From: Verrucomicrobiota bacterium
Lineage (GTDB): Bacteria > Verrucomicrobiota > Verrucomicrobiia > Chthoniobacterales > UBA10450
DNA: 5,207 bases
Reading direction: 5' to 3'
Assembly: GCA_003218785.1 (NCBI GenBank)
Contig: QHOM01000287.1
Location: 1-5,207 of the forward strand
The notes beneath the pieces are model-generated. The model was not told the origin of the DNA, searched no databases, and saw nothing but the letters and a program-made list of their open reading frames with translations. Each line of letters starts with the position of its first letter. Within the stretch, counting starts at the first letter, position 1. Of this stretch, positions 1-5,051 are shown in pieces. The translations under genes were made by a program, and so were the position numbers.

Positions 1-341
1 GGAAGCCGCAGAAAAAGTACGAAGCTTTTCCCGGAGTTTTAAATGGCGGGGTTATTGGCACGCTGCTCGATTGTCACTGCAACTGGACGGCCGCCTATCA
101 CCTGATGAAGCGCGCGAATGAGGACCATGCGCCATGCACGGTGACGGCGGAATATTCGATTAAATTGCTTCGGCCGACTCCGACGAACGATTCGGTCTTT
201 CTTTCTGCGAAAGTTATCGATCTGACCGATGATCGCGCGACGGTTGAAGGAACATTGAGCGCCGGCGGAAAAATTTGCGCCACCTGTCGCGGCATTTTCG
301 TCGCGGTCAAAGAAGGCCATCCAGCATATCACAGATGGTAG
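1..341 (+). CDS. PaaI-like hotdog-fold thioesterase, 5' end missing
   Basis: The reading frame is open from the left edge (first full codon at base 3) to a TAG stop at 339-341, giving 112 visible residues; the start lies outside the window. The visible part begins with a hotdog-family signature, FPGVLNGGVIGTLLD, where the GG followed by a helix ending in LLD corresponds to the HGG..A.L.D active-site region of PaaI/THEM4-type acyl-CoA thioesterases. It continues with alternating beta strands (TAEYSIKLLRPTP, VFLSAKVIDL, ATVEGTLSA, ICATCRGIFVAV) typical of the hotdog sheet and ends in GHPAYHRW. The likely role is hydrolysis of a small acyl-CoA or similar thioester in the cytoplasm; the substrate cannot be told. 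Family members are usually about 140-170 residues, so roughly 30-60 residues are probably missing. The stop codon lies inside a palindromic repeat (336-389). The internal ATG at 105 would cut through the fold and is not the true start. Confidence 0.8.
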   Translation, partial: KPQKKYEAFPGVLNGGVIGTLLDCHCNWTAAYHLMKRANEDHAPCTVTAEYSIKLLRPTPTNDSVFLSAKVIDLTDDRATVEGTLSAGGKICATCRGIFVAVKEGHPAYHRW

Positions 342-389
342 GGTCGGCGCGCCGCGCCGACCGCACGCCGCAGCGCGGCGTCCCTACCA
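336..389. repeat. Palindromic element with three-way-junction fold
   Basis: A 54-bp element is bounded by perfect 8-bp outer arms, TGGTAGGG (336-343) and CCCTACCA (382-389). Between them lie two complete hairpins: TCGGCGCG/CGCGCCGA (344-351 and 353-360) and ACGCCGC/GCGGCGT (365-371 and 375-381, loop AGC), separated by four bases. Together they form a clover- or Y-shaped structure in RNA or single-stranded DNA. The outer arm contains the TAG stop of the upstream thioesterase gene. The shape resembles REP/BIME-type or small non-autonomous palindromic elements. From memory, GTAGGG...CCCTAC elements recur in soil Verrucomicrobiota, but only this copy is in the window. It could also help end or protect the upstream transcript, although no U-run follows. 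Confidence 0.8.
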
Positions 390-427
390 GAATTCGCCGC
401 CCGAATTTCGTCGATGCACAACTCGGC

Positions 428-435
428 AAAGCGCA
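428..435 (+). promoter_or_regulatory. Possible Ada-box-like site (AAAGCGCA)
   Basis: The octamer AAAGCGCA is identical to the classical Ada box of the E. coli ada and alkA promoters. It lies 13 bases before the ATG of the DUF1203-ada gene pair. Against this, the fuller E. coli description of the site (an AAT A-box, six bases, then a GCAA B-box) is not met: the A-box position reads CGG and the B-box reads GCAT. The site is also too near the start codon to sit upstream of a normal -35 element for this start. No clear -35/-10 pair was recognised in 390-448; that stretch otherwise holds a small AATTCG/CGAATT hairpin (391-396 and 402-407). Confidence 0.25.
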
Positions 436-448
436 TTTAGCTATCGAC

Positions 449-916
449 ATGAAAACTTCAAACTTTCGCATTGTTCCGTTACCCACGAAAGTAGCCAACG
501 CAGCGCGGCGCGCAGCAGAGGCTGGCGCAACCGATCACGCCGTCATCATGGCGGATTCGCCGAACGGATTTCCGTGCCGACATTGTTTGCGCTGGGCGCA
601 ATCCGGTGAGCGAGTCATTCTTTTTCCGTTCGCGGCGATTCCACCTGGTCATCCTTATTCGGAGACGGGGCCGATTTTCGTTCACGAACAACCGTGCGAG
701 CGCTACGCAGCAACAGGCGAATATCCGTCGGATTTTCGCAGCGGCCGCGTCTTCCGCGCTTACAATGCAAATTACGACATGATCGATGCCAAACCAGTAA
801 ATGGAGACGAACCGGAGGCAGTCATTGAAACGCTGCTGCAAAATCCCCAGGCTGCGTTTGTGGATGCACGCAGTGCAGACCGCGGTTGTTACACGTTCCG
901 GATCGAACGCGCATGA
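449..916 (+). CDS. DUF1203 domain protein
   Basis: This encodes a 155-residue protein whose whole length matches what I know of the DUF1203 family. It opens with a FRIVPLP strand (residues 6-12), followed by a helix and then GFPCRHCLR (40-48). Next come the GERVILFPF strand (53-61), the HPYSETGPIFVHE segment (68-80) with C83 following, a Y/R-rich middle, the AVIETLLQNPQAAFVDAR helix-strand (124-141), and a closing GCYTFRIER. The function is unknown; C43, C46, C83 and C147 are candidates for metal binding or redox chemistry, but that is inference. ATG 449 was chosen because it gives the normal family length. The longer frame opening at 275 would translate the palindromic repeat and the tail of the thioesterase gene. 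No good Shine-Dalgarno precedes 449. The stop overlaps the ada start (ATGA), suggesting coupled translation. No signal peptide is seen, so the protein is probably cytoplasmic. Confidence 0.85.
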   Translation: MKTSNFRIVPLPTKVANAARRAAEAGATDHAVIMADSPNGFPCRHCLRWAQSGERVILFPFAAIPPGHPYSETGPIFVHEQPCERYAATGEYPSDFRSGRVFRAYNANYDMIDAKPVNGDEPEAVIETLLQNPQAAFVDARSADRGCYTFRIERA

Positions 917-1977
917 AAACGCTGGAACTTCTTCCTTCGTCCGAAACGATGTATCGCGCCCTGGTGAGTCGCGATCCGAGCTTTGAGGGAATCTTTTACG
1001 CCGGCGTTCGCACGACTGGAATCTTTTGCCGGCCCACTTGCTCGGCGAAAAAGCCAGCGCGCGAGAATGTCGATTTTTTCGCAACGCCGAGTGAAGCGTT
1101 GCATGGCGGCTATCGTCCTTGTCTGCGCTGCCATCCAATGGATCCGGACAAACGTCCGCCGAAATTGATCGAACGCCTGCGCGCGGAAGTGGAGCGCGCA
1201 TCCGGTGGTCGATTAACTGACAAGGAATTGGCAGCGATGGCAATCGATCCGTCCACGGCGCGGCGGCAATTCAAACGACATTATGGAATGACGTTTCAAG
1301 CGTATCATCGCGCGCGTCGGATGGGACTCGCTTTGCGTGAAGTGCGAAAGGGCGGTCGCGTAGATGAAGCGAAGAATGGAAGCGGTTACGAATCGGCCAG
1401 CGGCTTCCGCGAAGCGTTTACGCGTATTTTCGGCGATCCGCCGACTGCGGCAAAAGCTCGACCAGCTCTGTTTGCTGAACGAATCGAAACGCCACTGGGC
1501 GCGATGGTCGCCGTGGCGGACGATGAAGGATTGCGCCTGCTCGAGTTCACGGACCGGCGGGCATTGGAGAAAGAATTGCCGATCTTACGAAAACGTTTGC
1601 GGACGAACATTGTGCCTGGCGAGCATCGGCATCTGGACGCGATCCGTTCGCAACTGGCTGATTATTTTTCCGGCAAGAAACTGACGTTCGACATTCCGCT
1701 GGCGCCGGTTGGATCGTCGTTTCAACTGCGCGCGTGGAAAATTTTGCGTTCGATTCCAGCGGGCGAAACGCGCTCGTACTCCTGGATGGCGAAACAGCTC
1801 GGTGATGAAAACGCGCGTCGCGCGGTTGGTCGTGCCAACGGCACAAACATGATTTGCATTGTTATCCCGTGTCATCGCGTCATCCGCGCTGATGGCACGC
1901 TGTGCGGTTACGGCGGCGGACTGTGGCGCAAGAAATGGTTGCTCGATCACGAAAGAAAAGTAACGAGTAATCAGTGA
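913..1977 (+). CDS. ada: Ada: bifunctional DNA alkylation repair protein and regulator
   Basis: A 354-residue protein with all the parts of E. coli-type Ada (also about 354). The N-terminal zinc domain (about 1-80) has the four cysteines C39, C43, C70 and C73 in FCRPTC and YRPCLRC. C39 is the expected acceptor of methyl groups from DNA phosphotriesters, the switch that turns Ada into an activator. An AraC-type double helix-turn-helix follows (about 85-180: LTDKELAAMAIDPSTARRQF, then GYESASGFREAFTRIFG). The C-terminal O6-alkylguanine methyltransferase domain (about 188-345) has the ribonuclease-H-like part, the GETRSYSWMAKQLG helix, RAVGRANGTN, and the active site IPCHRVI with acceptor C320. 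The ATG at 913 overlaps the stop of the DUF1203 gene; an alternative in-frame start at 886 would add nine residues and is less likely. The last residues (KVTSNQ) are encoded by a degenerate heptamer repeat. Expected regulation is self-activation on methylation damage. Confidence 0.97.
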   Translation: MKTLELLPSSETMYRALVSRDPSFEGIFYAGVRTTGIFCRPTCSAKKPARENVDFFATPSEALHGGYRPCLRCHPMDPDKRPPKLIERLRAEVERASGGRLTDKELAAMAIDPSTARRQFKRHYGMTFQAYHRARRMGLALREVRKGGRVDEAKNGSGYESASGFREAFTRIFGDPPTAAKARPALFAERIETPLGAMVAVADDEGLRLLEFTDRRALEKELPILRKRLRTNIVPGEHRHLDAIRSQLADYFSGKKLTFDIPLAPVGSSFQLRAWKILRSIPAGETRSYSWMAKQLGDENARRAVGRANGTNMICIVIPCHRVIRADGTLCGYGGGLWRKKWLLDHERKVTSNQ

Positions 1978-1979
1978 CG
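1959..1979 (+). repeat. Degenerate heptamer tandem repeat at the end of ada
   Basis: Three consecutive 7-base units, AGTAACG, AGTAATC and AGTGACG, follow the pattern AGTRAYS, with a weaker fourth (AGTGCGG) after one extra base. They encode the last few residues of Ada and include its TGA stop (1975-1977). Copy number is low and the units are imperfect, so chance is possible. The match to the heptamer period seen at the end of thiL is what makes it worth listing. Confidence 0.4.
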
Positions 1980-2010
1980 CAGTGCGGTTAAATCTCTGAC
2001 TCGCTCACCT

Positions 2011-2116
2011 TGCTAATTCGTTAACTGATAAGCGCGCCCGGGAGGATTCGAACCTCCGACCTACGGATTAGAAATCCGTTGCTCTATCCGGCTGAGCTAC
2101 GGGCGCAGAATTAGCA
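2011..2116 (-). other. Inverted repeat flanking the tRNA (precursor leader/trailer stem)
   Basis: TGCTAATTC at 2011-2019 and GAATTAGCA at 2108-2116 are perfect 9-bp inverse complements that bracket the tRNA gene. In the minus-strand precursor the leader arm ends one base before the mature 5' end, and the trailer arm begins 13 bases after the discriminator base. Pairing would close an extra stem below the acceptor stem, with a 13-base bulge on the 3' side that would hold the 3' processing site. Confidence 0.6.
2033..2106 (-). tRNA. tRNA-Arg (anticodon TCT)
   Basis: On the minus strand the 74 bases fold into a complete cloverleaf. The acceptor stem is GCGCCCG/CGGGCGC with discriminator G. The D stem is GCTC/GAGC with loop AGCCGGATA, and the anticodon stem is ACGGA/TCCGT with loop TTTCTAA. 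A 5-base variable loop (AGGTC) precedes the T stem GGAGG/CCTCC with loop TTCGAAT. The anticodon is TCT, reading AGA (and AGG by wobble), hence arginine. CCA is not encoded (CTT follows the discriminator), so it must be added by the CCA-adding enzyme. The gene points toward ada, and no hairpin with a U-run follows it, so its 3' end is probably made by processing. Confidence 0.97.
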
Positions 2117-2120
2117 GAGA

Positions 2121-2148
2121 GATATACTGCGTTTCGGGAGGAATAAAA
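2121..2148 (-). promoter_or_regulatory. Possible promoter of tRNA-Arg
   Basis: On the minus strand a TATATC hexamer (2121-2126) resembles a -10 element and would place the transcript start near 2114, giving a leader of about 8 bases before the tRNA. Sixteen bases upstream is TTTTAT (2143-2148), a poor -35 match. Spacing and position are sensible, but the -35 is weak. Confidence 0.35.
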
Positions 2149-2410
2149 GCGACCGGAACTACGCGATTCTTACCTTTGCTTTTTTGAGATAAGCATTAGC
2201 TGCAGCCACCGGCGGCAGGGATATTTTTGCGGATCTCGCGCCAGCGCGGATTGCAGCCTTTCCGAGAAACTCCGCAAGGATGGTCTCCGAGATCCGGTTT
2301 TGCATGTTCTAGCGTCACGTGACCCCTAGCAGGAACCGATCTAATGCGATAAACACACCATGTGAAAAGCGCTTGTGCGCGTGGCGGTTCTCCGGCAGTT
2401 TCGTTCAATC
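2149..2410. other. Intergenic region without a supportable gene
   Basis: About 260 bases separate the tRNA promoter area from the sppA remnant. No protein frame with family character is seen on either strand. It does hold symmetric sequence: a hairpin CTGCAGCC/GGCGGCAG (2200-2207 and 2211-2218, one mismatch), and a perfect 9-bp inverted repeat CGGATCTCG (2230-2238) with CGAGATCCG (2288-2296). It also has the perfect palindromes GTCACGTGAC (2314-2323) and AAGCGCTT (2367-2374). The last two lie within 100 bp of the sppA start and could be operator sites for the downstream cluster, but no clear promoter was found. Confidence 0.4.
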
Positions 2411-3312
2411 ATGGCAGCAGATCGCAGGCTCGGTTGTCTCAGTATCTTTTTGTTCGTCGCGCTTTGCGCGAGTTTGTTCCTTAACTTCGTCCTGATGGTC
2501 GCTGCGTTTCAGCGCTTTGCCGGTGTGCGGGAACCGGAACCGATCCCGCGTTTCCGTGAGATCCTCCTTCAGAGAGGCACGCGCTGCAACAAGCCCGCGA
2601 TGACGATCGCGTCAAAGCCATTGTCCTCGAAATCGATTCGCCCGGCGGAGAAGTGACCGCTTCCGATGCGATCTACAGCGCTCTGGTCAAAGCACGCGCG
2701 AAGAAGCCGGTCGTGGTTTACATGGAATCGCTCGCGGCTTCAGGCGGCTATTACGTTTCATGCGGCGGCAAATTTTTGATGGCAAGCGAAACGACGATCA
2801 CCGGTAGCATCGGCGTGATCATTCAAACGCTGAACTACGAGCAACTGTTCAACAAGGTTGGACTCGCTTCCGTCATTTTTAAAAGCGGCAAGTTTAAGGA
2901 CATGCTTAACGGGGCGCGACCGATCACGCCGGAGGAACGCGAGCTTGTGCAAAGTTTCATTATGAAAACTTACGACAAGTTTCTCGGCATCGTCGCGAAG
3001 GAAAGAAATCTTTCGGCCGATCTACTGCGCAATACCATCGCGGACGGCCGAATCCTGTCGGGGAAGGACGCGTTCGAGAACAAACTGATCGATGGCCTTG
3101 GTGAATTGGACGATGCCTTCGCTAAAGCCAGACAATTGGGAAATGCGCCCGAAGCGAAAGTTGTGAAGTACGGTCCGCCCTTCAGTCTGAGCCGGTTCTT
3201 GCGAATATTTGGAGAGACCGATTCAAAAATCGAACTGCAACTTCCGAAACAGCTTATTCCACAACTGGAATCGGGACGTGCATATTTCCTGCCGAGCTAT
3301 TACGCGCCGTAG
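2411..3312 (+). pseudogene. sppA: Signal peptide peptidase SppA (S49), frameshifted with internal deletion
   Basis: Two frames together make one S49 peptidase. The first, from ATG 2411, gives a membrane anchor (about residues 7-33, LGCLSIFLFVALCASLFLNF and on) and REPEPIPRFREILLQRG, then loses family character. The second, one frame away and open from 2560, takes up at about 2581 with ALQQARDDDRVKAIVLEIDS, then PGGEVTASDAIYSAL, and runs to TAG 3310-3312. The catalytic serine sits in SLAASGGYY (codon 2740-2742) and the lysine in KSGKFKD (codon 2896-2898). Their separation of 52 residues equals that of S147 and K199 in the B. subtilis enzyme. Missing between the parts is the KIAV.-type first strand and following segment (roughly 30-45 residues). 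Simple frame correction would therefore not restore a normal protein; a loss of 3n+1 bases fits. A GTG at 2653 could start a 219-residue product containing the dyad but lacking the anchor. Intact SppA cleaves leftover signal peptides in the membrane. An assembly error is possible. Confidence 0.8.
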
Positions 3313-3324
3313 ATACCGGGACGC

Positions 3325-4155
3325 ATGCGACTCGACAGCCTTTTCGCGGCATTCGGGGCCGCCCCGAGCATTGGTTTGAATGTCTTTTTCGCCCTTTACT
3401 TTCTTGCCAGCATTTTCGTTTACATGTCGCTGATTCGCCAGCTTGGCGCGCGAACATCGGCAACTGCCGCCGATACGAAGAGATTCGGGCTACCTGAAGC
3501 AATAGTCGCCGCAGCTCTCATCTTTTTTCTTTTACTCAACATCAGCGCTTCGGTTTCGGGCCCCTCGGCCCAGCTCAGCACGCGCAATCTTTTGGCAAAT
3601 CTCCTTTTAACGGTGCTCGTCGTGCTTTCCATTGTTACTTTCCTACAGCTACGCGGATTTGATCTCGGCTCGTTAGGCGGCTTTTTCAAAATTGGTTTTA
3701 TCCGCGCCTTGGGCACTGGATTAATCCTGCTATTTTTCGCTTATCCATTGATCTTCGTGAGCGAAGCGATTGCGCAGTGGCTTTTCAGAAGCGGTTCGAG
3801 CAAGCAGAACATCGTCGAGCTGTTCAGTGCGTCGCCCACGATCGAGCAGCGAATCGTGATTATCATTTTCGCGGTGGCGATCGCGCCCGTGGTTGAGGAA
3901 TTTCTTTTTCGATTTTTCCTCTACGGGGTAATCAAACGCTATTTCGGCCGTTTTCTTGGAATCACAGTTAACGCATTGCTCTTCGCGGCCGCACACACGC
4001 ACTTCCCTTCTTTCGCGCCGCTGTTCGTCCTGGGAAGTTGTTTCACCATTGCCTACGAATGGAGCGGTTCGATTCTCGTCGCCATGACGATGCATTCGCT
4101 CTTCAATTCGCTGACGCTCACTATGCTTGCATTTCCAGAGATCTTTCGGCAATGA
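3325..4155 (+). CDS. CPBP-family intramembrane metalloprotease
   Basis: A 276-residue, very hydrophobic protein with roughly seven or eight membrane segments (about 17-38, 57-76, 89-108, 126-147, 176-190, 211-222, 229-245 and 247-270). The three CPBP (Abi, PF02517) motifs are present in order: EEFLFR (E191, E192, R196), FAAAH (H224) and HSLFN (H257, N261). The glutamates and histidines are the expected metal and water ligands, as in Rce1-type glutamate proteases. Family roles include CAAX-like protein processing, bacteriocin self-immunity and regulated membrane proteolysis; the substrate here is unknown. ATG 3325 follows the sppA stop by 12 bases with a modest GGGA Shine-Dalgarno (3318-3321), and the stop overlaps the thiL start (ATGA). 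Sitting next to sppA, it may belong to the same membrane-protein turnover function, but co-transcription with thiL and tsaE shows that the cluster is not single-purpose. Confidence 0.93.
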   Translation: MRLDSLFAAFGAAPSIGLNVFFALYFLASIFVYMSLIRQLGARTSATAADTKRFGLPEAIVAAALIFFLLLNISASVSGPSAQLSTRNLLANLLLTVLVVLSIVTFLQLRGFDLGSLGGFFKIGFIRALGTGLILLFFAYPLIFVSEAIAQWLFRSGSSKQNIVELFSASPTIEQRIVIIIFAVAIAPVVEEFLFRFFLYGVIKRYFGRFLGITVNALLFAAAHTHFPSFAPLFVLGSCFTIAYEWSGSILVAMTMHSLFNSLTLTMLAFPEIFRQ

Positions 4156-5051
4156 AACTGCGCCATCTCGGCGAGGACCGGCTGCTCGATCAACTTTTGC
4201 CTAGTCTTCCGCTCGGGAAAACGGTCGTTGCAGGCGTGGGCGATGACTGCGCTGTGGTGGAAATGCCCGCGACCGGCAGGCTTTTCGTGCTCAAAACCGA
4301 TTGCATCGTTGAGGGCGTCCATTTCTTGTCCGGAGAAAACCCGCTCGATGTTGGCTGGAAAGCAATGATGCGCCCGCTCAGCGATTTTGCCGCGACATCC
4401 GCCGTGCCTCAGTTCGCGCTGATTACCCTCATCGCCCCGAAACAAACCCGGGTGGACTGGGTGAAAAAGCTTTATCGTGGTCTGCGCCGGGGTGCAAAGC
4501 GGTTCGACGTCAGCATCGTCGGCGGCGAAACGAGCAACACATCGGGTCCGATTGCCATCTCTGTGAGCGTTGTTGGATTTGTTGAAAAAAACCGCTGGGT
4601 ATCTCGCCGGGGAGGCAGAGTTGGCGATGATCTTTTTGTCACTGGCCGGCTCGGCGGCGCCATCAAACAAAAACATTTGCAATTCGTTCCGCGAATTGCG
4701 GAATCGCACTGGCTTACGAAAAATTTCTCGATCCACGCCATGATGGATTTGAGCGATGGACTGGGAGTCGATCTTGCCAGGCTCGCGCGCGCCAGCAAAG
4801 TCGGATTCAACATCGAGATGGAGAAATTGCCGCTCACCCGTGGCGCGAAGATCGACGACGCAATTTCGGAAGGGGAAGATTACGAGCTACTCTTCGCCAT
4901 TCCACCGCGTCAGAGCAAACGATTGCAGAAGGATTGGCACGGGAAATTTCCCAAACTACCGCTCACTCGAATCGGCCAACTGCATCAAACATCCAACATC
5001 AAACATCGAACATTGCTCCGTGGCTACGTTCATTTCCAAAACCCCGACTGA
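4152..5051 (+). CDS. thiL: Thiamine-monophosphate kinase ThiL
   Basis: A 299-residue protein of the ThiL branch of the PurM/ThiL fold. It phosphorylates thiamine monophosphate with ATP to the active cofactor thiamine diphosphate, the last step of the pathway, in the cytoplasm. Motifs in order: GVGDDCAVV (28-36), KTDCIVEGVHF (48-58), MMRPLSDFAATSAVP (72-86), VGGETSN (123-129), GDDLFVTGRLGGA (158-170), MMDLSDGLGVDLARLA (197-212) and SEGEDYELLF (239-248). The acidic residues D31/D32, D50, D78 and D202 correspond to the Mg-ATP and substrate site of E. coli ThiL (325 residues). The usual GGDT reads GGET (E126), a conservative change. The C-terminal GYVHF matches the family's closing GYDHF. The ATG at 4152 overlaps the CPBP stop; an upstream in-frame ATG (4038) lies wholly inside the CPBP gene. 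A heptamer repeat encodes about residues 278-287, just before GYVHF. Confidence 0.96.
   Translation: MKLRHLGEDRLLDQLLPSLPLGKTVVAGVGDDCAVVEMPATGRLFVLKTDCIVEGVHFLSGENPLDVGWKAMMRPLSDFAATSAVPQFALITLIAPKQTRVDWVKKLYRGLRRGAKRFDVSIVGGETSNTSGPIAISVSVVGFVEKNRWVSRRGGRVGDDLFVTGRLGGAIKQKHLQFVPRIAESHWLTKNFSIHAMMDLSDGLGVDLARLARASKVGFNIEMEKLPLTRGAKIDDAISEGEDYELLFAIPPRQSKRLQKDWHGKFPKLPLTRIGQLHQTSNIKHRTLLRGYVHFQNPD
4983..5010 (+). repeat. Heptanucleotide tandem repeat, CATCNAA x4
   Basis: Four head-to-tail 7-base units (CATCAAA, CATCCAA, CATCAAA, CATCGAA) are followed by a decayed fifth (CATTGCT). Only the fifth base varies in the first four. The array lies inside thiL, where it encodes the linker between GQL and the terminal GYVHF, and ends nine bases before the GTG start of tsaE. 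Since 7 is not a multiple of 3, gain or loss of one unit would shift the thiL frame. Confidence 0.9.

Noticed and set aside
275..448. Longer N-terminus for the DUF1203 protein
   Set aside because: These codons run through the thioesterase tail and the palindromic repeat; the family begins at about ATG 449.
479..1243. Long minus-strand open frame opposite the DUF1203 and ada genes
   Set aside because: Its translation is arginine- and serine-rich with no family character and lies fully antisense to two well-recognised genes.
2011..2106. tRNA-Arg as an integration site of a mobile element
   Set aside because: No integrase gene and no second copy of the tRNA 3' end occur in the window.
2200..2230. 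Hairpin followed by TTTTT as a terminator
   Set aside because: The stem has a mismatch, the T-run is short and about six bases away from it, and no + strand gene lies directly upstream.
2196..2408. Minus-strand 70-residue open frame with several cysteines
   Set aside because: There is no recognisable domain, no ribosome binding site and no conserved motif; I could not support it as a gene, though a remnant is possible.
2560..2656. Programmed -1 frameshift in sppA
   Set aside because: No X XXY YYZ slippery heptamer is seen in the overlap, and a segment of the core is missing in any case.
4053..4736. Minus-strand open frame opposite thiL
   Set aside because: It is a shadow of thiL codon usage without any family signature.
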